NCBI GenBank assembly: GCA_904066235.2
Contig: CAJFCV020000005.1
Location: forward strand, 11,589,501-11,653,500
DNA: 64,000 bases
From: Bursaphelenchus xylophilus
Taxonomy: Eukaryota > Nematoda > Chromadorea > Rhabditida > Aphelenchoididae
Reading direction: 5' to 3'
In this document: piece by piece, positions 53,119 through 62,064 of the stretch
How the letters are laid out: each line of letters starts with the position of its first letter
Numbering within the stretch: the first letter of the stretch is position 1
The notes under the pieces: generated by a model
The model's input: only the letters and a program-made list of their open reading frames with translations
Told to the model about the DNA's origin: nothing
Database searches by the model: none
Program-made: the position numbers and the translations under genes

Positions 53119-53261
53119 CGGTCTGTCGAGAAAATAATGTGGAATCAGCGTGCCTTGGAAGCACCCAGCATCGCTGGGCGACGGCTAACCGTAGCTTGAA
53201 ATTTGGTGGCGGCTTCGAAGAAGACACTGCGAAAAACCCACATTATTTTCCCGACAGACTG
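53119..53261. mobile_element. Family A MITE (GTGGAT type)
   Basis: CGGTCTGTCGAGAAAATAAT and TTATTTTCCCGACAGACTGC. A lone right end (TATTTTTCCGACAGACTGAT) is at 53675-53697. 53262-53674 shows no gene. Confidence 0.85.
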
Positions 53262-53789
53262 CACTGCATGGACGAAGTGTTGTCGCGACAAGATACTCAA
53301 GAGATGTGAAAGAAAAGTTGAAAAAGTACCCAAATTCTTGCTTAATTTGCAACGCGCTGGAAATTTTCTTCCCTGTTTTTAACGTCAACTCTATCAACCC
53401 CCACAAAAATTACATTTCTTGGTGATTTTCAACCAAAAAAAAACCCGAAATTTCTCGATTATTTTTCAAACCGAAAAGCACTGGTTTTTTGGGGTAAAAG
53501 GCCATACTTCAAAAGTTCGTGGCGACTTCACTTTGCACTTCAAACCTTATTATTTCATAGACAAAAATTAATGTCGCTTAAAAATACATCTTCCAAAAAC
53601 GAACTCTCTGTACCGCCTGCGCCGGAAATTATAGCCTCATTGTCAGACTTGCCTTCACTTCTTTTGAAAGACTGTATTTTTCCGACAGACTGATAGTACC
53701 AGTCAGTCCAAAAAGTTTTGACATGTCCAGCGCGCCTTCCCGCAAAACACGTCACATTTTCAGGCAAAAAGAAATTCTCTAAAACTCAC

Positions 53790-53914
53790 GGTTCACTGTG
53801 GCCTCGCGCAGAGCAAAGGACAAAGCACAAAATTTAATGTTGAGCCATGTACGGTACAAATTTAGGGCCAAACCATCTGTTTCTAAGTAAACAGAGGACT
53901 GACAACTACTTCCT
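53790..53914 (-). CDS. Candidate internal exon of an unknown gene
   Basis: Strong acceptor TAATTTCAG and strong donor GTGAGT enclose 41 codons: GSSCQSSVYLETDGLALNLY, RTWLNIKFCALSFALREATV, N. It begins in phase 1 of its codon and ends after the first base of the next. No domain is recognised. No flanking exon is confirmed; 53915-54000 and the region to 54.7 kb hold none that fits. Confidence 0.35.
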
Positions 53915-54004
53915 CTGAAATTAAGTTCCAAGTTAATTCCAATCATGTTTGCTGAACGTCATTCGCTTGTTTGTAACATGTTATTGTTTTTGTTACTTGT
54001 TGCC

Positions 54005-54304
54005 AAAACTCGGCCCGGGATGTCAAGAAACTGCACACTGTAAGAAAACAAGGCTTCCCTTTGCACCGTGAAATAAGCTTTTTTAGGTTGTTTTTTTGCA
54101 CCCTGCTTTTACCAGGACGCTAGTACAGTATACTAGAGTAATTTTCAGCGCTTGCACTGGCAAGAAAAGTCAGGGTGCGAGCGACAGCCGATAAAAGCTT
54201 ACTGCACGTGCAAAAAGCAACAAATTGCACGGTGCAAGATAAGCTTTTGTTTTCGCGCAGTGCATGTTGCGAAAACCACTTCAGTGACTTTGCGAAAGGA
54301 CTAA
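54005..54304. mobile_element. Family C fragments, subtype C2
   Basis: Two pieces in tandem: 54030-54122 with GCACACTG/GCACCGTG sites, and 54140-54304 with GCACGGTGC and the C2 right end (AACCACTTCAGTGACTTTGC...GGACTA). Confidence 0.6.
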
Positions 54305-54338
54305 TATACCCAGCGGGCGACGTCACGAATCCACCATC

Positions 54339-54470
54339 CGTCTGTCGGAAAAATAATGAACCCTCTGTCGCATCGAAAGTCGCATTGCCGTTCACAACAC
54401 GAATTGTGCCGGGGCAGAATCAAATTGCTTTTCACTTTAACTTCGCGATCGGCGCAGCAACATTGTGTTC
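54339..54470. mobile_element. Family A MITE without its right end
   Basis: CCGTCTGTCGGAAAAATAAT and a full interior to CATTGTGTTCATT, then directly the left end of the next copy, as if two copies had fused. Confidence 0.75.
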
Positions 54471-54474
54471 ATTC

Positions 54475-54631
54475 TCAATCTGTTGGGAAAATAACGGCGG
54501 ATCGTCGCAGCAAAATGTCTTGCCTCGCCGATATCGCGCACCAAATCCCCAGCCGCGGCTTGCAGTCGCAAAGCGATGATGGGCGATTCCGAGGCGCGAC
54601 GGTCCGCTGTTATTTTCCCGACAAACTGATA
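54475..54631. mobile_element. Family A MITE (ACGGCGG type)
   Basis: AATCTGTTGGGAAAATAACG and TTATTTTCCCGACAAACTGA. Confidence 0.8.
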
Positions 54632-54713
54632 GCATTTTCACGATGGTAGTAGTAAAAAGCACAGGCCAGTTATAGGTCAAACCAGGAATTCGCGCAACGA
54701 GCCTCCGGTACCA

Positions 54714-54893
54714 TCAGTCTGTCGGGAAAATAACGGTGGGCCGTCCCACCAAAATATCTATAAAATATAATATGTATATTCGTAAAAAGGGTGCAGTCGC
54801 GCAGCAAACCCCCAGCCGTGGCTAGCCATGGCAAAGCGATGATGTGCAATTCAAAGGCCCGGCAGATCCACATTATTTCCCTGACAGACTGAT
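54714..54893. mobile_element. Family A MITE with a small AT-rich insert
   Basis: TCAGTCTGTCGGGAAAATAA and TTATTTCCCTGACAGACTGA. About 30 bp (AAATATAATATGTATATTC) interrupt the interior. Confidence 0.8.
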
Positions 54894-54960
54894 AATGAGC
54901 TTGAAGATTTCCTGTGCCAATTGCAAGGTACTTGAAGTGCCATGCTCCCGTTTCTTCCAG

Positions 54961-55153
54961 GAACACCGCCTTTTCCCGTCAAAACAAGCTTGACGGATGG
55001 AATACACTTCTCCCTCTAAATCATTTTAAAGATTTAGTACAAACCAAAAAATTGCACAAATACAAACGTTCAAATACAAAACGTTGTAGCCAAGAAAAAT
55101 GTAGTCAAAACTCTTCAATATCACGCGTCTCTCATCCGCTTGGAGATGACTGA
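54961..55153 (+). CDS. Candidate last exon of an unknown gene
   Basis: Excellent acceptor GTTTCTTCCAG ends at 54960. After one base, 63 codons run to a TGA: NTAFSRQNKLDGWNTLLPLN, HFKDLVQTKKLHKYKRSNTK, RCSQEKCSQNSSISRVSHPL, GDD. It is basic with three Cys and no known domain. A minus-strand frame over 54900-54970 (EETGAWHFKYLAIG) is the weaker alternative. 55154-55418 shows nothing. Confidence 0.3.
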
Positions 55154-55418
55154 AATGCCAACAAAGTTGGGTCATTTTATAAACCAACTTTATGGGCTTT
55201 CGAGGAGTTTCATTATGTCATAAGGGCAGGGTTTACGTACAGCTGCGACCCTAAATCAGGCACCGGAAAGAGGGAGGGGTGAGTCTGGGAATGTGGGCGG
55301 GGCTACCGTACGGTTCCAGGAATTTTACGTGACTTTGATGAGACACAAAATTAACGACCGATCGACGAGAAAGAGGCTAGAAAAAGCCTAAAAATATGGC
55401 CCAATACTCCCTTTTCTA

Positions 55419-55571
55419 ACAGTCTGTCGGGAAAATAGTGAGCAAAATTTCGCTGCACCAACGTCGCAGAAGTGAAAAGCAATTTGATTTTGTCGCGAAA
55501 CAGTTTATTTTCTCAGCGGCGATGCGATTTTCTATGCGACAGAGGGCTCATTATTTTCCCGACAAACCGAA
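55419..55571. mobile_element. Family A MITE (GAGCAC type)
   Basis: CAGTCTGTCGGGAAAATAGT and TTATTTTCCCGACAAACCGA. Confidence 0.85.
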
Positions 55572-55776
55572 AAATATAAAACGCAACTATGACCCATTTT
55601 TTCCATAAAGCACGAGCATTTTTTTTTGTTATGCATAAATAAGGTTTGTTTTCGTTCCGGGAACAAAGGAAAAGTGCAATTTAATGTTGATTTGGAAATT
55701 TTGTCCTCAAAAAAATCACAAGTTTTTGTGGTAAATACCGACGACGTGCGTTTCAGCAACCCTTGTTTGGACATAA

Positions 55777-55933
55777 AATCAGTTTGTCGGGAAAATAATG
55801 AGCAATTTGTCGTTGTGCCGATGGTGGCGACGAGGTAAAAAGCAATATGATTTTGTCGCGAGACAATTCATTTTCTTAGTGGCGATGCGATTTTCGATGC
55901 GGCAGAGTGCTCATTATTTTCCCGACAGACTGA
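55777..55933. mobile_element. Family A MITE (GAGCAC type)
   Basis: TCAGTTTGTCGGGAAAATAA and TTATTTTCCCGACAGACTGA. 55572-55776 shows no gene. Confidence 0.85.
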
Positions 55934-56039
55934 AAATAAAAACACAATGGCTTTAGACCATCAATGGTTTGTGCGAAACGGACGTTGAAAAGCTCGTTTA
56001 TACCTGAAAAGATCGCTTTCCAAATCCCACTCAGGTTTT

Positions 56040-56202
56040 ATCAGCCTGTCGGGAAAATAATGTGGATTCGCCTTACCTTGGAATCGGCCATCAGCGCCCT
56101 GCGACGGCCCGCAGCTGGAAATATGGTGATGACTACACCCTTTTTTCAACCATGCCAAACATTTCTCTGCGACAGGCGTCACTATTTTCCCGACAGACTA
56201 AT
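56040..56202. mobile_element. Family A MITE (GTGGAT type)
   Basis: TCAGCCTGTCGGGAAAATAA and ACTATTTTCCCGACAGACTA. Confidence 0.85.
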
Positions 56203-56225
56203 ATCAACATCAAACCCTTCTAATT

Positions 56226-56336
56226 ATGCCCCGCAATCAGCTCCATGCCGTCATGCAAAACCCCACGAACACGCCTTCCGTAAACCCCGCTTATGAGCAT
56301 GAGGTTTTTTCTCCCGACAAAAGGACGATAATTTGA
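56226..56336 (+). CDS. Candidate short exon or small ORF
   Basis: 36 codons from an ATG with coding-like codon use: MPRNQLHAVMQNPTNTPSVN, PAYEHEVFSPDKRTII. An inner acceptor GCAATCAG at 56242 would make it the last exon of a gene (LHAVMQNPTN...). Nothing upstream was tied to it because a family A element sits right before it. Function unknown. Confidence 0.3.
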   Translation: MPRNQLHAVMQNPTNTPSVNPAYEHEVFSPDKRTII

Positions 56337-56454
56337 TTTGAAATGCATATTGTTTTTGGGGGGAAAAAGCCAGTGACTGAAGGCTCGTCAAGAAACGTTC
56401 CCTTTCCGCGAAAGCCTACTGTCAGTATAAACAGCGGAGCATCCTCGTTTACGG

Positions 56455-56580
56455 GGCGGGCCGAAAGTAAAGTTTTGACATGTCTGCACTGTGCGCGCTC
56501 GCACAAAAGAACCTGTCGCACGGCAAGGTGTAAAATTTTGGGTGCACGATGACCATGCACAGTGCGAAATGAATTGGTTT
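56455..56580. mobile_element. Family C-like fragment
   Basis: Starts GGGCGGGCCGAAAGTAAAGT with TTTTGACATGTC, then GCACTGTGC and GCACAGTGC sites. Shares its outer end with 57.1 and 60.5 kb. Confidence 0.5.
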
Positions 56581-56672
56581 AAAAAGGGCAATCAATGGGC
56601 TTTTTTTCAATCACCATGTGCTGATTATTTGTCGCGAAGAGCTACTTTGTGACACCGGCCGCGGGCGTCGCG

Positions 56673-56999
56673 ACACTTGCGGGAAACCACTTTGCGGGCA
56701 ACCAGTTTGCGGGCAACAGGAAAAAACAATCACACAGGCTGTATTGGTACTTTTGGAACTGTTGCCCGCAAACGTCGGCAAATTTCCAAAATATTGCAGT
56801 AATTTTTCTCCTGTTGCCCTCACAATCAGGTGTCGGTTGCCCGCAAATGTGGGCTGCCCGCAAATCTTCCAGGCCGCCCGCAAATGTCTACCCTGCCCGC
56901 AAGTGTCCCAGGCTGCCCGAAAATGCCGGTGCTGGCCGCAAATGTCGGCTGCCCGCAAAGTGGCTGCCAAAGTGGTTGCCCGCAAGTGTGCGCCCGCCC
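56673..56999. mobile_element. Family D element, CCCGCAAA-rich, both ends present
   Basis: CACTTGCGGGAAACCACTTT at the left and AAAGTGGTTGCCCGCAAGTG at the right are inverted ends. The left arm has three TTGCGGGCA units, the right about ten TGCCCGCAAA units, around an 80-bp AT-rich centre. The array at 39.9 kb is a truncated copy. Confidence 0.8.
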
Positions 57000-57122
57000 G
57001 CGAAGCCATGACAAGGCTGTTCGGCCCGCCTTCTCCGGATTTCTCTTGTCGCCGCGCGACAAATCTTATGCGACGGCGCACTGTGCAGACTCAAGATTCA
57101 AAACTTTTTGGCCCGCCTAGTA
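57000..57122. mobile_element. Family C-like fragment
   Basis: GTTCGGCCCGCCTTC and AAAACTTTTTGGCCCGCCTA are inverted edges around GCGACGGCGCACTGTGC. Confidence 0.5.
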
Positions 57123-57181
57123 GATTTGGTTACAAAATTAACGTTACTTTTTGCCTCGGTAATAATCTGAAAAAATTTTTT

Positions 57182-57327
57182 AGTCTGTTGGGAAAATAAT
57201 GAGCACTCTGTCGCATCGAAAATCGCCGAAAAAATGAGTTGTGTTGCGGAAAAATCAAATTGTTTTTCACTTCAGCGATGCGATCGGCTCAACGACATTT
57301 TTTTCATTATCTTCCCGACAGATTGAC
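57182..57327. mobile_element. Family A MITE (GAGCAC type)
   Basis: TAGTCTGTTGGGAAAATAAT and TTATCTTCCCGACAGATTGA. 57328-57881 shows no gene. Confidence 0.85.
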
Positions 57328-57881
57328 AGTATACGAATGTAGCAAAAGTCTACAAAAAAATTTCAATTTTTCTTCCAAAAATTTCCTTTGTTTACGGCCT
57401 TAAACTATTACAACAAAAAGTTTTTTGAACGCCCAAATGTCGATAATTCCTCACATGGCGACAAAATGGGCACTTGACTGCCCTTTATAGCGCTTTGTTT
57501 GGCTTTTGTAGTGTGCAAACGAACACTTTTTAGAGCTCAAAACCCCGTGCAAGCACCGTATTTTCAGGTGCACGAATATGCACATGAATAAACAGACCGG
57601 AAATTTTTAGGAGAAACAGAGTTAATTACTTGAAATTTTGTGTTGCAAGTGCCGATTGTTCGGCGGAAGTGTGGAAATGACAAGAACACAGGGACCGTAT
57701 ACATAACTTTGGACACATTTGCGACGCAAAGCGATTAGGGGAAATGAAAAACTTGGGGCTGCGGACTGCAAGATTTGTAGTTTTGGAGTTTGTTTATTGC
57801 CCAAAGGAGGTGAGGATTTGCAGGATTCGAAAGCTACAACGGAGGGCGTAGCTGACCAAAAATTCTAAGGTGGGGGAATCA

Positions 57882-58133
57882 CTACAGTGAGGGACCGGAT
57901 CAAGTGGCAAAAAACGTACCATTTTGCATTGGGGAAGTGTCAAAAAATGTGGCAAAATGCTTCCCTCTCCAAGTGAAAAAACGCCGATTTTAAAAGCGCG
58001 CTCACTATTTTTTTTGAGGGCTCTTTAAAACAGAGTTTTTCATAATAGGAAAGGGAGGCATTTTGCCACATTTTTGATACTTCCTGGATGCAAAATGGTA
58101 CGTTTTTTGCCACTAGATCAGGTCCGTCACAAT
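57882..58133. mobile_element. Family B MITE, full length
   Basis: TACAGTGAGGGACCGGATCA and TAGATCAGGTCCGTCACAAT; interior with a short AT insert. Confidence 0.8.
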
Positions 58134-58197
58134 AGCAAGAAATCTATGAAAAAGCTTTGAGTTTCTGCCAATTTCCGACTATTAGCCAGAGGGACCC

Positions 58198-58306
58198 TTA
58201 AAAACGTAGTTTTTCACTTGGAGAGGGACGCATTTTGCCACATTTTTGATACTTCCCGGATGCAAAATGGTACGTTTTTTTGCCACTGGATCAAGTCCCC
58301 CACTGT
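58198..58306. mobile_element. Family B MITE, right half only
   Basis: From GTTTTTCACTTGGAGAGGGA to GGATCAAGTCCCCCACTGTA. Confidence 0.75.
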
Positions 58307-58391
58307 ATGTATTATAGTATTACAATTTTGGCACCTGGCGCAGCCTGGGGTGGTAGTCCTCTCCCTCCCAGGCTCACCTACGCACCAGCCT

Positions 58392-58886
58392 ACTAGTCGT
58401 TCCAGAAAGTGCGTAGACTTTTTTTCGTGTGCCCTACCGCACAAAAAACCCATTTTTGCGACGTACGTCAAACTGAGATAAGCTAAAACAGTCCGGTGAA
58501 TGGATTGGTAATTTGCCAAAAAAAGACGCGAAAAAACGTTTTGTCGGTGGAGAAATGGGGAATTTTTGGGGCGAGAGAGTACGTTTTTGTGTGTCTTTTT
58601 TCTCTCTTTCTCTGCGAAATAGACGAAGTGTAAAAAACCGATAGCGAAGAGTCTATTCCGGTCACCGGACTCCTCAGTTTGACGTGCGACGTGCATTTGA
58701 TTTTCTGCACCGTGCAAGTGCATTATCGCAGCGACTCAAGCTTTTCTCAACGGGCAGGCGAGAATTTTGGGCGCGCAAAAGAAATTGCATGAGGCAAAAT
58801 TTTTCGAAACGGATCGCGTCGCGCAACATACATTGTGAGGTGCAAAAAAAGCCAAAAAAAGTCTACCCACTTTATGGAACGACTAG
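58392..58886. mobile_element. Family C MITE, subtype C3, 0.5 kb
   Basis: CTAGTCGTTCCAGAAAGTGC and CACTTTATGGAACGACTAGT match the ends of the 24.5-kb copy. The middle is longer and GCAC palindromes are worn, so it is an older or composite copy. Confidence 0.75.
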
Positions 58887-59267
58887 TACAACAACAAGTC
58901 CAAAAACTGTAGGTTTAAATGGTACCGTCCACATAAACAGCCGGTGCGGAATGCCGACGTTAAAATTCAAATCAGCTCAAAAGGGAAGTGTTCCAGGCGT
59001 GATGCGAATGTCATCTTCAGGAATTGTTGTGGCGAGCAGACATGGTAATCGGACCGGACTTTTTGAACCTGTGGGTTCAAAGCCGGGCCAAATAGAAAGT
59101 AGAGCTGACCTTTTTTTCATGTGCAAGCTCACTTTTTGGGCCGGATTCACTGTGCAAAATGTTTTTACAAATGCATGCACAGTACAGAGAAGCAGAAAAA
59201 TCCAAGGACTTAAAAATGGTAAAAGGAGACCAAGGTAATTTTTGTGGGCCGAGATTTTTGTTGGGTA
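58887..59267. other. Open on both strands; no gene called
   Basis: The plus frame (NGTVHINSRCGMPTLKFKSA) and the minus frame (PVRLPCLLATTIPEDDIRIT) over 58.93-59.12 kb both read well, but neither has splice signals that fit. One may be a real exon. Confidence 0.25.
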
Positions 59268-59408
59268 CAAAAAGGTCCGCTGGAAAAAGGGTCCGCTGAA
59301 AAAAGGGTCCGCTGAAAAAAGGTCCGCTGAAAAAAGGTCCGCTGAAAAAAAGGTCCGCTGAAAAAGGTTCGCTTTAAAAAGGGTCCGCAAAAAAAGGTCC
59401 GCAAAAAA
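59268..59408. repeat. Tandem array of GGTCCGCTGAAAAAA
   Basis: About nine units of 13-16 bp, AAAAAGGTCCGCTG with small changes. The last three change to GGTTCGCTTTAAAAA and GGTCCGCAAAAAA. Confidence 0.85.
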
Positions 59409-59776
59409 GATAGTTGATCATAATTAATTCGAAAATAGATTTTGAGAGAGCAACAAAACTAACAAGAAAAATGCATTTCTTTATCACTAGGTGAAGCCGT
59501 GGTAATTTGAGAAAGTAACCGAAACAGATAAAACTCCGTAAAAATAGATTTTCGACGTCAGAATGGTCAACTCTCCTTTTCCGGCGGACATTTTCGGCAC
59601 TCGACTTTTGGGCTATAACTGGCCATTTTACGCGAAAAACATTACGTGCACGTAACATGATTACGATGAAACACACATCATCCGTAACCTTGTCCTTGCT
59701 GTCCCATCAATTACATGACGAATGAAGTGGATAAGCGAATGTCATCAACTATGAATATTTCATAATTGTTTGTACA

Positions 59777-60731
59777 ATGGAAGTAATTTTCTGTGACATT
59801 TCACCGATTCTCAAATGTAATCCTAATTTAAAAACAGGCTTAATTCCGGATGATTTCATCAAAATCCTAAATTTAGCCGCTCGCAACATAAACCCAACCC
59901 GTTTACGTAAACGAAAACAAATCAATTTGATGGCCCAAAACACAACTCAATTAAAAAACGTCCCAAAACTGTCTAAATTGGCCCCGGCGCACTGCGGAAC
60001 GGCCTTAATTGAAGTTCGAACTTTGAGCACAAAGAATGAGAATGCCCGAGGCACGTTTATTTTCGTGGGAGCAAAAAAACGAACCCAACGTGGAAAAACA
60101 AAACGGGATTTACTCGGGGTTTTATTGAAGAGGTATGAGGACATGTTGGCCCTCTGGCAAAGGGATTTATTTCAATTTTTTTGGACAGGTAGAAAAGAAG
60201 AAGAGAAAGTGGGGGACCTGATCCAATAGCAAAAAAGGAGCATTTTGCATCCGGGAGGTATCAAAAATGTGGCAAAATGCTTCCCTCTCCAAATGAAAAA
60301 ACTTCGTTTTGAAGGGCGCGCCAGGGAAAGCCCTCACACAAAGACGGGCTGCGTTTTTGAAATTCGAGTTTTTCACTTGGAGAGGGAAGTATTCTGCCAC
60401 ATTTTTGATACTTTCCGGATGTAAAATGCACTGTATGTGCCGCAATTTTAATACTAGGCGGACCAGAAAGTCTTAACATATTTTTGCAAAGTGGCGGCTT
60501 TGCGCGACAAACAATCAGCACGGTACGAATGAAAAATGCACTGTGCAGTTTCAACCTAGACCTGGCCCGACGGTCGGTACAGCCGAAAATCGCAGCCTGG
60601 TCCGTTCCACTTTGTTTAGCGTTACCCATCTTTTGGGACCTTTACCTTTCATGGAAGGTGTTACAATCGCAACGCTTAAAATTTGGACACATGCCAAGCA
60701 CACCGTTTTCCAGCATTTCCTGACAAGTTAA
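59777..60731 (+). CDS. Uncharacterised gene, two exons
   Basis: Exon 1 59777-60188 and exon 2 60583-60731 join at phase 1 to 186 residues. The start is the ATG at 59777. Exon 1 is basic and AT-rich in codons (NPTRLRKRKQINLMAQNTTQ, TFIFVGAKKRTQRGKTKRD, LLKRYEDMLALWQRDLFQFF). Exon 2 has better codons (ENRSLVRSTLFSVTHLLGPL, PFMEGVTIATLKIWTHAKHT). Neither a signal peptide nor a known domain was recognised; the C-terminal third is mildly hydrophobic. The acceptor CGGTACAG (60582) is favoured; using the next AG, GCAG at 60594, would need a different frame. The 394-bp intron holds a family B copy. It may be organellar or DNA-related by charge, but that is only a guess. 59409-59776 shows no gene. Confidence 0.45.
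60209..60435. mobile_element. Family B MITE, right end replaced
   Basis: GTGGGGGACCTGATCCAATA at the left; the right part reaches TTTCCGGATGTAAAATGCAC and then changes to family C-like sequence with the GCGGACCAGAAAGTCTTAAC end at 60460-60480. Confidence 0.7.
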
Positions 60732-60863
60732 GATTGCGCTTTGTAGGCGAATTTTATTTAACAATCCGTGTGAGGAACACGCGAAAAGCGGTCTTGCGAA
60801 GAAAAATTGCAAAATTTTTTAAATTGAAATTCCCAAAAAAACAATTTCAAGGTTCTCCGGTTT

Positions 60864-61238
60864 TTGGCCACCTTACTACTTATAGCTACTTACGGTCTCT
60901 GCTGCTTACTCCTTGCCTCATTAAGTTTCAATTCCAGTATAGCGCATTATCCCCGGAGAGCTCAACGCGTCTACAAAACACCAACTATTCACCCATATGG
61001 CCTTGCAGCGGCGCCGACAAAGGAAAAACAAAAACGTACTGTGCAAAGCTCTACAGACTTTATGGTGCGACGTATTCAAGTCCAAAAAAGTTCGCTCCTC
61101 CCCAAATTCCTGCATGCCTTGCGAGTCAAAATTCGCGACGACTTGCACTTGTTGCGGTTTCGCTGGCTGAATGTCTAATCGGGGAAAAATGAGCTTACTA
61201 CGTCTACATACGCAATTTCGCGGATAAAGTCGGGTCAC
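60864..61238 (-). pseudogene. Possible broken relative of the exon at 32.7-32.9 kb
   Basis: The minus strand at 60870-60957 can be aligned with the last 50 bases of the exon ending at 32731 (GGATAAT..CG.TAT.., then GGCAAGGAGTAA against GGCGAGGAGTAA), but the frame is broken. The open frame upstream of it (NFDSQGMQEFGEERTFLDLN) may be the rest. The plus strand is also open (VYKTPTIHPYGLAAAPTKEK). 61239-61440 shows nothing. Confidence 0.25.
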
Positions 61239-61450
61239 TCATATTATGGCGAGGAATTAATTGGGATGATCTAAATTTACGACTTTGGAAGTGAGATGAT
61301 GACATAGATAGGTCTAAAAATATGCCTGCAGGAGAAGTATTTACCACAGAGTGCGACTGAATTCAAAGCCGCGATAAATTCTTTGGACCTTTTGTGCTAA
61401 TGATAAGTAAATGCTCTGTACATGCTTACGCCCTTCCCTTATAAGTCATC

Positions 61451-61552
61451 ATGCACTTTAACGCTATGCCCATGCGATTAGACGGCTCTTTAGACAATGC
61501 GAAGCTAATGACCAGCGGTTCATCTCGCTACTTTATGATAATCCAAAGAAGG
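61451..61552 (+). CDS. Candidate first exon
   Basis: The ATG opens 34 codons (MHFNAMPMRLDGSLDNAKLM, TSGSSRYFMIIQRR) to a strong donor GTAAGT in phase 0. Downstream lie 1.9 kb of nested transposons; a second exon was not found before the window ends at 64000. Function unknown. Confidence 0.35.
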
Positions 61553-61745
61553 GTAAGTCCAAAGCCCTCTAAAGCCGATGCCCTTATCTTCAAACAAAGA
61601 AATTTCATTTCGAAAAGTGCACGTGGCTTTATTGTGTGAAGCTCTACATATATATGGCTAGATGCATCGTCAAGGGGTTTTCAAATTTTTACTGTCATGA
61701 AAATAAATACTATAAGGTTATTATCAGTCTGTCGGGAAAATGCTA

Positions 61746-61996
61746 CAGTGAGGGACCTGATCGAGTGGCAAAAAACGCCCCATTTCGAATCCAGGAAGTA
61801 TAAAAAAATGTAGCAAAATGCCTCCCTCTCCAAGTGAAAAAACTTTGTTTTGAGAGGACTCTTAGAAAAAGAGCGGGTGCGCTTTTGAAATCGGATTTTT
61901 TGGCTTAGAGACGGGAGGTATTTTGCGACAATTTGGTTCCTTCCTGGATGCAAAATGTGGCGTTTTTTGCCACTGGATCAGGTTCCTCCCTCAATG
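61746..61996. mobile_element. Family B MITE nested in family A
   Basis: CAGTGAGGGACCTGATCGAG and GGATCAGGTTCCTCCCTCAA, TA on both sides. Confidence 0.85.
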
Positions 61997-62064
61997 TATT
62001 ATAGTAAACACGCTGCGAAAATCGCATCGCCGCAGAGAGAATGAATTTCCGCGAAAGATTCATA

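Noticed and set aside
56611..57199. Long CGQP/ARKC repeat proteins on both strands
   Set aside because: Translations of the CCCGCAAA units of family D.
60683..61192. 169-codon plus-strand frame
   Set aside because: No start or splice signals fit and overlapping frames on both strands are equally open; only a possible relic is noted for the minus strand.
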